This document shows positions 45,253 to 54,029 of a stretch of 64,000 nucleotides of DNA, piece by piece. The DNA lies in the NCBI RefSeq assembly GCF_900188385.1, contig NZ_FZOI01000004.1, positions 124,001 through 188,000 on the forward strand, read 5' to 3'. This DNA is from Azospirillum sp. RU38E (GTDB lineage Bacteria; Pseudomonadota; Alphaproteobacteria; Azospirillales; Azospirillaceae). The notes beneath the pieces were generated by a model. That model ran no database searches. It was given only the letters and a program-made list of their open reading frames with translations, and was not told the origin of the DNA. Within the stretch, counting starts at the first letter, position 1, and the number at the start of each line of letters is the position of its first letter. A program made the position numbers and the translations under genes.

Positions 45253-46110
45253 TCAACAAAGCAGGATGGCGTAATCGCCGATGATCTGGAAACCCAGCGC
45301 CAGATAGGCGCGGCGCGCCGGCTCATTCTCCTTGCCGGTGAACAGCACGGCCAGCCTTGCCCCATCCTCACGGGCGGCCAGCAGCGCGCCTGCGACCACG
45401 GCACGGGCATAGCCCCGGCCCCGGCTGTCGCGCGGGGTCCAGACACCGCCAATCTGCACCGTATCGGGAATACGGGCATTATGGGTAGCCATGGAGAGAA
45501 TCGCCCCATCGGCCCCGGTCAGCAGGAAGACATCGCCCGCTGACACCCAGACGGCGATATCAGCTTCCGCCTGCGCCCGCAGGGCGGCATCCGGCACGGC
45601 GTCCAGCGCCTCTACAGAATAATCCACCCGCCATCCGGCCAGTAGCGGAATATCCTGCGCCGTCGCGCGCCGGCAGCGACAAGTACCGCTGCTCAACAGG
45701 GGCGGGACGACCAGCCGATCCAGCGGCAGGTCAAACAGATCCTCTGCCCCACCCCGCCGGAAGGATTGTTCAGGAAATGCGTCTGCCACCGCGCTGGCCG
45801 CCTCCAGCGGCCCGATCAGACCGCAGAGGAGGCGATCACCCTCAGCCATCAGATGGCGGGCCAGTTCCACCGCCAGCACAGGCGGCGCCTGGATCAGCAT
45901 ATTGCCATTCCAGCTATGGGCGATGACGCCAGCAATATCGTCTTCTGCCGTCAGGGCGGCCGCATAGCGGCCTTGGAAGCGCTGACCTTCATCCACCAGC
46001 CCGGCGCGGCGCAGGTTGGAACGCAGGAACAGTGATGTGGCCGGATGGCCGGCCAGATAGGCATCCAGCCGCCCCTCATCCCCCGGTGCCAACCGCACAA
46101 TCCGCGTCAA
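45253..46110 (-). CDS. GNAT-family N-acetyltransferase
   Basis: 285 residues. The C-terminal 130 residues carry the GNAT fold, with the acetyl-CoA loop VWTPRDSRGRGYARAVVAGALL and the final segment ENEPARRAYLALGFQIIGDYAI. The N-terminal half (about 1-140) is a second, degenerate GNAT-like lobe, as in duplicated GNATs of the FR47/DUF4081 kind. Substrate unknown. It ends 125 nt before the dnaG start and begins 9 nt after the yqeY stop, so it is probably read with yqeY. Confidence 0.8.
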   Translation of the reverse strand: MTRIVRLAPGDEGRLDAYLAGHPATSLFLRSNLRRAGLVDEGQRFQGRYAAALTAEDDIAGVIAHSWNGNMLIQAPPVLAVELARHLMAEGDRLLCGLIGPLEAASAVADAFPEQSFRRGGAEDLFDLPLDRLVVPPLLSSGTCRCRRATAQDIPLLAGWRVDYSVEALDAVPDAALRAQAEADIAVWVSAGDVFLLTGADGAILSMATHNARIPDTVQIGGVWTPRDSRGRGYARAVVAGALLAAREDGARLAVLFTGKENEPARRAYLALGFQIIGDYAILLC

Positions 46111-46119
46111 GGCGCCCTC

Positions 46120-46578
46120 TCAGCTCACCAGCTTTTCGCGCACGATGGCGCTGGCCTTGGTGAAATCCATCTGGCCGGCGAAGCGGCCGCGCAGTTCGGC
46201 CATCACCTTGCCCATATCCTTCACGCCGGTGGCGCCGATCTCCGCGATCAAGGCGGCAATGGCTTCCCGCGTCGCGGCTTCATCCAGTTGCTGGGGCAGG
46301 AAATTCTCGATGACGGTGATTTCTTCGGCTTCCTGCTGGGCCAGTTCCTGGCGGCCGCCCTGCTCATACATGATGATGCTTTCGCGGCGCTGCTTCACCA
46401 TGGTCTGCAGCATGGCCAGGATTTCGGCATCATCCACGCCATCCATCTGGCCACGGGTGCGGGCGGCAATATCGCGGTCCTTCAGGGCGGCGATGATCAG
46501 ACGCACCGTGGCGACGGTGCGCTGATCCTTGGCGCGCATCGCATCCTTCAGGGCCTCGTTCAGCGTCTGACGCAACAT
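46120..46578 (-). CDS. GatB/YqeY domain protein
   Basis: 152 residues from ATG 46578, with GAGG upstream. All-helical YqeY fold: MLRQTLNEALKDAMRAKDQRTVATVRLIIAALKD at the start and ENFLPQQLDEAATREAIAALIAEIGATGVKDMGKVM in outline near the end, resembling the tail domain of the amidotransferase subunit GatB. Its function as a free-standing protein is not settled; a tRNA-related role is usually assumed. In alphaproteobacteria it commonly precedes dnaG and rpoD, as here. It is divergent from carA. Confidence 0.9.
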   Translation of the reverse strand: MLRQTLNEALKDAMRAKDQRTVATVRLIIAALKDRDIAARTRGQMDGVDDAEILAMLQTMVKQRRESIIMYEQGGRQELAQQEAEEITVIENFLPQQLDEAATREAIAALIAEIGATGVKDMGKVMAELRGRFAGQMDFTKASAIVREKLVS

Positions 46579-46726
46579 GACATACCTCGGGGTTGATCCA
46601 GAAAAACAGGGGCGAAGAGTAAACAACATAAGCTTCAAATGCCAGCCATTCGGAAACCCCGACAAGAAACACCCGTATGTTTGCCCCCTGCATGGCGACG
46701 CTTAGCAGGGGCGCGCAGAGGTCGGG

Positions 46727-46755
46727 TTGACCGCTGTAACGCGATTGTCTATTTC
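46727..46755 (+). promoter_or_regulatory. Candidate carA promoter
   Basis: TTGACC (46727-46732), a 17-nt spacer and TATTTC (46750-46755) form a sigma-70-like promoter about 195 nt upstream of the carA ATG. Confidence 0.45.
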
Positions 46756-46950
46756 AACGCCCGAACCGTTCCGGCCCCGGCCGGCGCGCGGTATCGGCGC
46801 GACCTGCCATAACCCAGAGGGTGCAAACCCAGCGGGCGATGGATGGGGCGCGACGCCCCGCGGGCAGGCCGCCCCGCTTTTCAGCGGGTGGCCAACCATT
46901 TTTGGGTGCCCGCCCCCGGGCATCGCCACTGATCATAAGGTACGCCGCCG
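46756..46950 (+). other. carA leader with hairpins
   Basis: The roughly 190-nt leader is GC-rich and structured: GGGGCG (46845-46850) pairs with CGCCCC (46854-46859), and a GCGGG/CCCGC pair encloses the A/T-containing segment near 46876-46915. I do not recognise a known riboswitch or leader peptide. Attenuation of carA by these structures is possible. Confidence 0.35.
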
Positions 46951-48135
<1,185 letters not shown>

Positions 48136-48136
48136 G

Positions 48137-49141
48137 GTGACCGATTTTACCAGGGCGCTGCGCTTAGGTGAACTGAACCGCCCGTCCGCCATGCCGGACG
48201 GGCTGGCCGCCCTGGTGGCTGAATGGCCCGCCATCCAGCGCTCCCCCGGTGGGGAGGCGCTGCTCGATGAGCGTGGCCTGCTGCGGGTCAGCGACCACTG
48301 GAACCTGCCCGATGGCAGCTTCCCCACTGACACGCCCATCGCCAGCCATGGTGGCTGGGCGCTGGGGCGGCTGACCGGCGACATCTGGCAACTGGTGCAG
48401 CAGGAACCGGCCCTGCCGCGCGATCAGGCCCGCGCCCTGTTACGGGAGCGCACGGAACGGCTGCTGCATGGCCGCCGCTGGACCGGCGCCGACCTGGAAG
48501 CAATGGACAGTCTGGCCAAACAGGCCCCCCTGCCGCTGGCCGACTGGCTGGCGGCACAGGAAGGGCGCGAACGGTCACTGAAATCGTTGCTGAAGCTGGA
48601 ACTGGTGCTGCAGGCGGATGGCGACCACCCTGCCCTGCCCACCAATGTGCGGGAACGCATTGCCGATGCTCCCATCCTCTGGCTGGACACGGACGGGGCG
48701 GAGGTCGTGGCCGACGTGCTGGCCCACAGCGCCCGGCGCATGGAGATTGCCGCCAAGCGCAGCACCCGCAACGACCGTCAGCGCGGCCAGGATCTACGCT
48801 CCAGTCTGGCCGAAGCGGTGCAGGCCGCCTTCCCGCTGATGCCGCATGATGTGGCCTCATCGGTGGCAGCCCGGCTGGCCCCGGCGGCGATCAAGCTGGG
48901 CCGACGCCCCGCCACCCAGGCGATTGTCGATTGCGTGGCGGAACTGCGCCTGGAACGCTGGCGGCAGGTGATTATTGGCGAGCCGCGCGTGGCTGCCCGC
49001 CTGCAAGACATGCTGGCCAAGGGCGAGAATAACCGCGCCCGCAAACGCTACCGCGATCAGCGGGCGCTGGAAAAGGTGGCCAAGGAAGTGGCGGAATGGC
49101 GGGGGGAACTGCCCCCCGTCACCTCCCGCTGGCTGGATTAA
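48137..49141 (+). CDS. Uncharacterised protein downstream of carA
   Basis: About 334 residues from GTG 48137, directly after the carA stop; ATG 48113 overlapping carA is an alternative. Not firmly recognised. It is hydrophilic, without signal or membrane segments. The C-terminal third (SLAEAVQAAFPLMPHDVASSVAARLAP and ARKRYRDQRALEKVAKEVAEWRGE, in outline) is vaguely like the alphaproteobacterial DUF2293 pattern of FP-P, GR and a terminal Trp-Arg, but this is only an impression. Basic residues near AAKRSTRNDRQRGQDLR hint at nucleic-acid contact. Position suggests co-transcription with carA. A terminator follows at 49143-49171. Confidence 0.7.
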   Translation: MTDFTRALRLGELNRPSAMPDGLAALVAEWPAIQRSPGGEALLDERGLLRVSDHWNLPDGSFPTDTPIASHGGWALGRLTGDIWQLVQQEPALPRDQARALLRERTERLLHGRRWTGADLEAMDSLAKQAPLPLADWLAAQEGRERSLKSLLKLELVLQADGDHPALPTNVRERIADAPILWLDTDGAEVVADVLAHSARRMEIAAKRSTRNDRQRGQDLRSSLAEAVQAAFPLMPHDVASSVAARLAPAAIKLGRRPATQAIVDCVAELRLERWRQVIIGEPRVAARLQDMLAKGENNRARKRYRDQRALEKVAKEVAEWRGELPPVTSRWLD

Positions 49142-49142
49142 G

Positions 49143-49171
49143 GCTGTTTCCAGTTGCCCGGAAACAGCTTT
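49143..49171 (+). terminator. Terminator of the carA unit
   Basis: GCTGTTTCC (49143-49151) pairs perfectly with GGAAACAGC (49160-49168) over an 8-nt loop, followed by TTT, right after the stop of the uncharacterised gene. Confidence 0.65.
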
Positions 49172-49189
49172 GGCAACCGAGTATAAGGC

Positions 49190-50164
49190 TCAGCGCCCTG
49201 CCACCGGCAGGGCCAGCCCCTTCTCCGCCACCACCTGGCGCAGCAACACCGGGTCATCGCTGATGATGCCATCCACCTGCCAGTCGATCAGCTGGCGCAT
49301 GGTGTCGGCATCATTGACCGTCCAGGGCAGCACCTGCAGGCCCAGCGCCTTGGCCTGGGCCACCAGTTCCTTGCTCAGATTGCGGTAATAGGGCGACCAG
49401 ACTTTACCGCCGGCCGCCTTCACCGCCGCCGGAACGCTGCCACCATGGTCCGCCGGGGCGAAGCCGGCCGTCCAGGCCGCCGCCTTGGGCCCGGTCACGT
49501 TGCTTTCCTGCGGATCATCGATGGTCAGATAGGCGGTGGGGATGCTTGGGGCGATGCGCTGCACCACCTGCAAGGTCCGCCAGTCGAAGCTCTGGATCGT
49601 CACACGGCTTTCCATCCCGGCCTTGCGCACCGCCTCCACCAGCGTGCGGGCAAAGGGCTCCGGGTCCACCGTGTCGCCGGGTGCGGTCGGGTCGATCTTG
49701 GTTTCAATGTTGAAACGGACCTGATCGGCCCCCTTGGCCTTGACCAGATCGAACAGGCTGGCCAGGGTGGGAATGCGGGTGCCGTCGATCGACTGCTGCC
49801 GGCTGAACCGCTTGGCATAATCGCTGTCCGGGCGGATGCGGCCCACATCATAGCGACCGATTTCCGCCAGGGTCAGGCTGTGCCAGGACGGCGTCGGCGC
49901 CGTCACCCATTGCCCATCGGCCCCACGGGCCAGATGGGTATCCACATGCCGTTCATGGGCGATGATCAGCGTGCCATCCTTGCTGATGCCTGTATCCAGT
50001 TCCAGCGTCGTCACGCCAAGCGCAATCGCATTGGCAAAGGCCGGCAGGGTATTTTCCGGCCACAAGGCGCGCCCCCCGCGATGGGCTTCCAGATCAAAGG
50101 CCCCCGCCGTACCGGAGAGCAGCAGAGAAGACAGGGCGGCCAGCGCCAGACGCTTGAAAGACAT
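49190..50164 (-). CDS. Exported glycerophosphodiester phosphodiesterase
   Basis: 324 residues. Signal peptide MSFKRLALAALSSLLLSGTAGA, then a GDPD TIM barrel with the catalytic EAHRGGRALWPENTLPAFANA, the metal segment LELDTGISKDGTLIIAHE, RFNIETKIDPTAPG and the C-terminal LPWTVNDADTMRQLIDWQVDGIISDDP. It hydrolyses glycerophosphodiesters to glycerol 3-phosphate and alcohol in the periplasm, which is useful for phosphate scavenging. Two TTCA half-sites 11 bp apart upstream (50233-50250) are a weak Pho-box candidate. Confidence 0.92.
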   Translation of the reverse strand: MSFKRLALAALSSLLLSGTAGAFDLEAHRGGRALWPENTLPAFANAIALGVTTLELDTGISKDGTLIIAHERHVDTHLARGADGQWVTAPTPSWHSLTLAEIGRYDVGRIRPDSDYAKRFSRQQSIDGTRIPTLASLFDLVKAKGADQVRFNIETKIDPTAPGDTVDPEPFARTLVEAVRKAGMESRVTIQSFDWRTLQVVQRIAPSIPTAYLTIDDPQESNVTGPKAAAWTAGFAPADHGGSVPAAVKAAGGKVWSPYYRNLSKELVAQAKALGLQVLPWTVNDADTMRQLIDWQVDGIISDDPVLLRQVVAEKGLALPVAGR

Positions 50165-50232
50165 TGATTTTCCACCATCAACCGGATCATCCGTCAGGGT
50201 GCTGACTGTAGCGACCGGCAGCAGGGGGTGGC

Positions 50233-50250
50233 ATGAAGTTTACGTGAAAA
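50233..50250 (-). promoter_or_regulatory. Weak Pho-box-like site before phosphodiesterase
   Basis: Minus strand TTTTCAC-GTAA-ACTTCAT has the right spacing but only 4 of 7 matches per half-site. Position, about 70 nt before the start codon, fits. Low confidence. Confidence 0.2.
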
Positions 50251-50251
50251 C

Positions 50252-51184
50252 TCAACCACCCATCGCCCATTGGCGCGTCAGCCCATAGGCTTGATAATCC
50301 TCCTCCACCTCCGGATCGAGTTCGATGGCGGCTTGCAGATCAGCCTCCGCCAGGGCCGCCTCTGCCGGGTCTTTACGGGCCAGCCACAGGCGCGCCAGGC
50401 CGCGCATGTAAAGCGTAGGCGCCATATCAGGCTCTTTCGTCAGGGCCTTGTTGAAGGCGGCAATCGCCTCCGCCGGGCGCCCCAGCCGCAACAGCACAAC
50501 ACCCCGGCTGTCCAGTGCTTCGGGAAATTCCGGCGCTTCGGCAAGCGCCGCATCACAATTTTCCAACGCCTCTTGCAGCTCAATATTCCGTGTCACCCGC
50601 ACCCAGCAAAGATGGTTGAGCAGGCTGGGTGAAGGCTGCTTTTCCACCAGCTCGACCAACATATCCTTCACATCCGACGGCCGGCCCGCCGCTTCGGACA
50701 AATCACCCCGCAGGCGCAGCAGCAGATCAGCGTTCGGAAAGCTCTCCAACAGCGTATCGATTTCCGCAATGCCTTCATTATAGGCGCCATCCTGGATACG
50801 CATCGTCGCCCGCATGTCGATGGCGCGATCGAAATCCGGTAATTCATCCAGCACGGCGGCCAAGTCGTCATAGGCCCCCTTCCGCACCCGGTCATCAGGA
50901 TGGTGACTGCGCGCCTGGGCGCGGCGCATATAGGCGGCGGGTGAGGGTTGAAGGGCGATGGCGCGGTCATAATCTGCCAAGGCCGCGTCCAGTTCCTCCA
51001 GATGATAGAGCAGATTGGCCCGCGCCAGCCGGACATTCGGGTCATCCGGCCAGAGCCAGATCCGCAAATCCAGGAAGGACCGTTCCAGACGGTCCAAGGG
51101 GCCCGGCACCTCTTCCGCCAATGCAGCTGGCACGCCCGCCAGAAAGATGCCTGAAATAACCAAAGCCAGGATGTGACGTCGCAT
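50252..51184 (-). CDS. Exported TPR-repeat protein
   Basis: 310 residues from ATG 51184, with GGAGG at good spacing. Signal peptide MRRHILALVISGIFLAGVPAALA. Tetratricopeptide repeats occupy most of the rest: NVRLARANLLYHLEELDAALADYDRAIALQPSPAAYMRRAQARSH in outline, then repeats near 190-285 (ALAEAPEFPEALDSRGVVLLRLGRPAEAIAAFNKAL). TPRs mediate protein contacts; the partner is unknown. It is upstream of the phosphodiesterase gene in the same direction (87 nt gap) and may share its transcript. Confidence 0.85.
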   Translation of the reverse strand: MRRHILALVISGIFLAGVPAALAEEVPGPLDRLERSFLDLRIWLWPDDPNVRLARANLLYHLEELDAALADYDRAIALQPSPAAYMRRAQARSHHPDDRVRKGAYDDLAAVLDELPDFDRAIDMRATMRIQDGAYNEGIAEIDTLLESFPNADLLLRLRGDLSEAAGRPSDVKDMLVELVEKQPSPSLLNHLCWVRVTRNIELQEALENCDAALAEAPEFPEALDSRGVVLLRLGRPAEAIAAFNKALTKEPDMAPTLYMRGLARLWLARKDPAEAALAEADLQAAIELDPEVEEDYQAYGLTRQWAMGG

Positions 51185-51224
51185 GGTTCCTCCCGTTTCA
51201 GGATGCATCAGGGCGGGCGCAATG

Positions 51225-51254
51225 AAAAGCCCCCGCACCATCGGGTGCGGGGGC
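51225..51254 (-). terminator. Terminator of second chemoreceptor gene
   Basis: GCCCCCGCACC and GGTGCGGGGGC (51229-51239, 51244-51254) form an 11-bp stem over a 4-nt loop, followed on the minus strand by TTTTCATTG. Confidence 0.75.
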
Positions 51255-51319
51255 CAAACAGGAAAGCACTGTAAAAGTCTGGCGGCAGCCGAACGAACGG
51301 CAGACCATCCCGAACCTGA

Positions 51320-53023
51320 TCAGGCGCTGCGCACCTGGGCCAGGAATTGGTCGACAGTACGCCCCAATTCGCCCGACTGGCGGGCCATGTTGCGCGCCGC
51401 ACCCAACATGTCGGTCGCCGACGAACCGGTCTGGTGCGCCACTTCCTCCAGGCTTTCGATATTGCGCGTCACTTCCATCGTGCCCATGGAGGCCTGCTGG
51501 ACATTGCGGGCAATTTCCTTGGTCGCCGCATCCTGCTCTTCCACGGCACCGGCCACCATTTCGGAGATGTCGTTGATCTCCGCAATGGTCCGGCTGATCA
51601 CAACGATGGCGTCCACGGCCTCCTTGGTCGCGTCCTGCATCGTGGTGATCTGGCTGGCGATCTCCTCGGTGGCCTTGGCCGTCTGGTTGGCCAGGCTCTT
51701 CACTTCAGAGGCCACGACAGCAAAGCCCTTGCCGGCTTCACCGGCGCGCGCCGCCTCAATCGTGGCATTCAGGGCCAGCAGGTTGGTCTGGCTGGCAATG
51801 TCAGAAATCAGCTTCACCACATCACCGATGGACTGGGCGCGCTGCGCCAGCGACTGCACGGTGCCGTTGGTCTTCTCGGCGGTCTTGGCGGCATCGCGGG
51901 CGATGCGGGCCGAGGTATTGACCTGATTGCTGATCTCCGCCAGCGATCCGGCCAGCTCTTCAGTGGCGCTGGCCACCGACTGCACATTGGCGGAAGCCTG
52001 CTGGGTGGCGGCAGCCACGGCGCTGGTCTGGGCGCGGCTTTCCTCGGCCGAAGCGGACAGCCCTTCGGCAGTGGACTGGACCTGACTGGACGCGCCGGAG
52101 ATTTCGGAAACCACGCCCTTGACGGAGTTCTCGAAATCGGACGCCAGCTTCTCCATGGCCGCCTTCTTCTCGATGGCGGCCTGACGCTCCGCCTCTTCCT
52201 GGCGGCGACGCAGATTGTCCATCTCCAGCGCGTTGTCCTTGAAGACCTGCACCGACTGGGCCATGGCGCCGATCTCGTCACCGCGCTGGGTACCGGTGAT
52301 CTGCACCGTCAGATCGCCAGACGCCAGTTTGGACATGGCGCCCTGCATGGATTTCAGCGGCGTGCCGACGATCTTCTGCAGCAGCACCACCAGAATACCG
52401 ATCAGCACGGCCAGAACGACCAGGGCGATCAGGGTGTTGCCCATCACCGCATCGGCAATGGAGGCCTGCAGGTTGGCCCGGCTCCACGCCACGGTCAGTG
52501 TACCAACCTGATCGCGGTTGGCACCGGCGCGGACGGGGGCCTGCACAACCAGGAAATCACCCTGGTCCAGCAGCTTGACTTCGGTCACCGTCTTGGCGAT
52601 CTGCGCCTTTGCCGGCTCAAACGGGGCCATCCCGGCCGGCAGCGGCTTGTCCTTGCTGGGATATTCGATCAGCGACTCACCGTCACTGTCGAGCACGCGC
52701 ACAAAGGCCAGGCTGGTGCTCTTGGCCGTGGCGAGGTCAGCATAGCTGTCGGCGATGGCGTCAGCATTCTTGAAACGGACGGCGGCAGACATCTGCGCAG
52801 CCATCATTTCCGTGACCTGGCTTTCCGAGCGCTTGGAAAGGTCCAGCATCGACGAACGCATGGCAGAAGCGCTGAGGGCGATCACGGCGCCAAGACCGAT
52901 AATGATCGGTATAGCAATCGCAAACGTGATCTTACGGCTGATCGACCAATTACTGAACAGCCCGCCAGACCCGGCCGGAGCGGGGCTACCGGCCGGCCGC
53001 ATGGTCCGATTAAAATTGCTCAT
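51320..53023 (-). CDS. Methyl-accepting chemotaxis protein
   Basis: 567 residues. A first membrane helix (about 32-53: [22 protein letters not shown]), a periplasmic sensor (about 55-205, of the double-Cache-like or 4-helix class, not certain), a second helix (about 207-230: [18 protein letters not shown]), HAMP (about 231-285) and the signalling domain with tip [20 protein letters not shown]. There is no C-terminal CheR-binding pentapeptide; the protein ends LAQVRSA. It couples to CheW/CheA; the ligand is unknown. It is a monocistronic gene with a strong terminator and a long, dyad-containing upstream region. Confidence 0.92.
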   Translation of the reverse strand: MSNFNRTMRPAGSPAPAGSGGLFSNWSISRKITFAIAIPIIIGLGAVIALSASAMRSSMLDLSKRSESQVTEMMAAQMSAAVRFKNADAIADSYADLATAKSTSLAFVRVLDSDGESLIEYPSKDKPLPAGMAPFEPAKAQIAKTVTEVKLLDQGDFLVVQAPVRAGANRDQVGTLTVAWSRANLQASIADAVMGNTLIALVVLAVLIGILVVLLQKIVGTPLKSMQGAMSKLASGDLTVQITGTQRGDEIGAMAQSVQVFKDNALEMDNLRRRQEEAERQAAIEKKAAMEKLASDFENSVKGVVSEISGASSQVQSTAEGLSASAEESRAQTSAVAAATQQASANVQSVASATEELAGSLAEISNQVNTSARIARDAAKTAEKTNGTVQSLAQRAQSIGDVVKLISDIASQTNLLALNATIEAARAGEAGKGFAVVASEVKSLANQTAKATEEIASQITTMQDATKEAVDAIVVISRTIAEINDISEMVAGAVEEQDAATKEIARNVQQASMGTMEVTRNIESLEEVAHQTGSSATDMLGAARNMARQSGELGRTVDQFLAQVRSA

Positions 53024-53489
53024 CTCGACTAACCTTTCCTGTCCTTCTCAGCAACGCAACCTGCTCCACTCAACCTTCCCTTGACGGATACCATGGCGGA
53101 CCATGGCATCCTCATTAAACGCCCTATTATTGTTTGGGCGCTGTCGGCTCCCACCGGGCAAACAAAACCAGGATTGCATAAACTTTTATATTAATCCCAC
53201 CATCCCAAAGTGGGATTGGCGCTTGCCCTGGCACCATCCTTTCGAATAGGTATAAACGAGCTTGTTGGGAAAATGTAGGCGTATCTACTGAATTCGATGC
53301 GGAATAGCATTAACGTTCGATTATCCAGCATGTGTTAAGCTTAACCCCAGCGGAAGTTGCCTTCTGGAGGACGCCCTTAACCATTGTTGGTGATGCACTG
53401 CAGCATTCCGCCTGTAACCGTCAGGTATAGCACTTGCTTGACGAGGGTCTTGGGTTAGTACTTTGCAACAAGAAGAGGGGCTGCAAGAT
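53024..53489. other. Divergent intergenic region, no gene seen
   Basis: About 466 nt between the second chemoreceptor and the small exported protein, transcribed away from each other. It is AT-richer than its surroundings and contains a perfect dyad AATCCCAC/GTGGGATT (53193-53200, 53210-53217) over a 9-nt loop next to TTTTATATTAA, which could be a regulator site. No RNA gene is evident. Confidence 0.5.
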
Positions 53490-53804
53490 ATGAAAAAAGC
53501 GACTGCGCTGGCAGTGACAATCGCGAGCTTCATGATATCGGGCGTCGCCCATGCCGAGTGCGCATTGAAGGATCCGCCGGCCGTTCCTGATGGTGCCTCT
53601 GCCACTGAACCCGACATGGTTGCCGCCCAGAAGGCCGTGAAGGCATATGTCGCTGAAACACAGGAATTTCTGGCCTGCCTGGAGTTCGAAGGCAAAGGCA
53701 AGAGCGGTGGCGACTGGACGAAGCGTTACAATGACGCATCCGCGCGCATGGAAAAGCTCGCCGCCGACTTCAACAAACAGTTGCGCGCCTACAAGTCAAA
53801 ATAA
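53490..53804 (+). CDS. Small exported protein, function unknown
   Basis: 104 residues from ATG 53490. Signal peptide MKKATALAVTIASFMISGVAHA cleaved near Glu23. The mature part is mostly helical: ALKDPPAVPDGASATEPDMVAAQKAVKAYVAETQEFLACLEFEGKGKSGGDW in outline, then RYNDASARMEKLAADFNKQLRAYKSK. It has two cysteines (C-terminal one in FLACLE) that could form a disulfide. Not recognised; small proteins with this PPAVPDG...VAETQEFLACLE pattern appear as hypothetical proteins in related bacteria as far as I recall. It is followed at once by the palindrome at 53821. Confidence 0.65.
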   Translation: MKKATALAVTIASFMISGVAHAECALKDPPAVPDGASATEPDMVAAQKAVKAYVAETQEFLACLEFEGKGKSGGDWTKRYNDASARMEKLAADFNKQLRAYKSK

Positions 53805-53820
53805 ACCTAATGTTGAATAA

Positions 53821-53966
53821 TACCAACGGTCATAATCCATGACCGTTGGTAGTGCTGCGGCTGCCGCCGCACCGCTCATGCGGCTTAGCCAAGCCAGCGG
53901 ATGCCGGCGCCGGCGATTGAGAGGCACGAAAGCGTAACCGGCGGTCATGATTTCGTGCCGCTGGCT
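53821..53966. repeat. Structured palindromic intergenic element
   Basis: A perfect 12-13 bp inverted repeat, ACCAACGGTCAT/ATGACCGTTGGT (53822-53833, 53839-53850), with a 5-nt loop. It is followed by a 12-bp palindrome GCCGGCGCCGGC (53903-53914) and two nested stems, AGCCAGCGG/CCGCTGGCT (53892-53900, 53958-53966) and GGCACGAAA/TTTCGTGCC (53923-53931, 53951-53959). No coding potential is convincing. It may be a REP/MITE-like repeat or a structured RNA. Confidence 0.5.
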
Positions 53967-53998
53967 AAAGACTGACTTATCCCGCTTTTCGCGGCCAG

Positions 53999-54029
53999 CC
54001 TGATCGCGGAGTGACAATCCGGGATCAGG
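53999..54029 (-). terminator. Hairpin at the end of the beta-lactamase-fold gene
   Basis: CCTGATC (53999-54005) pairs with GATCAGG (54023-54029), with an inner CGGA/TCCG stem; it overlaps the stop codon of the minus-strand gene. No T run. Confidence 0.4.

Noticed and set aside
53229-53243. TGGCAC-N5-TTTC, a possible sigma-54 promoter before the small exported protein
   Set aside because: The essential GC of the -12 element (TTGC) is missing, and no enhancer-binding protein gene is near.
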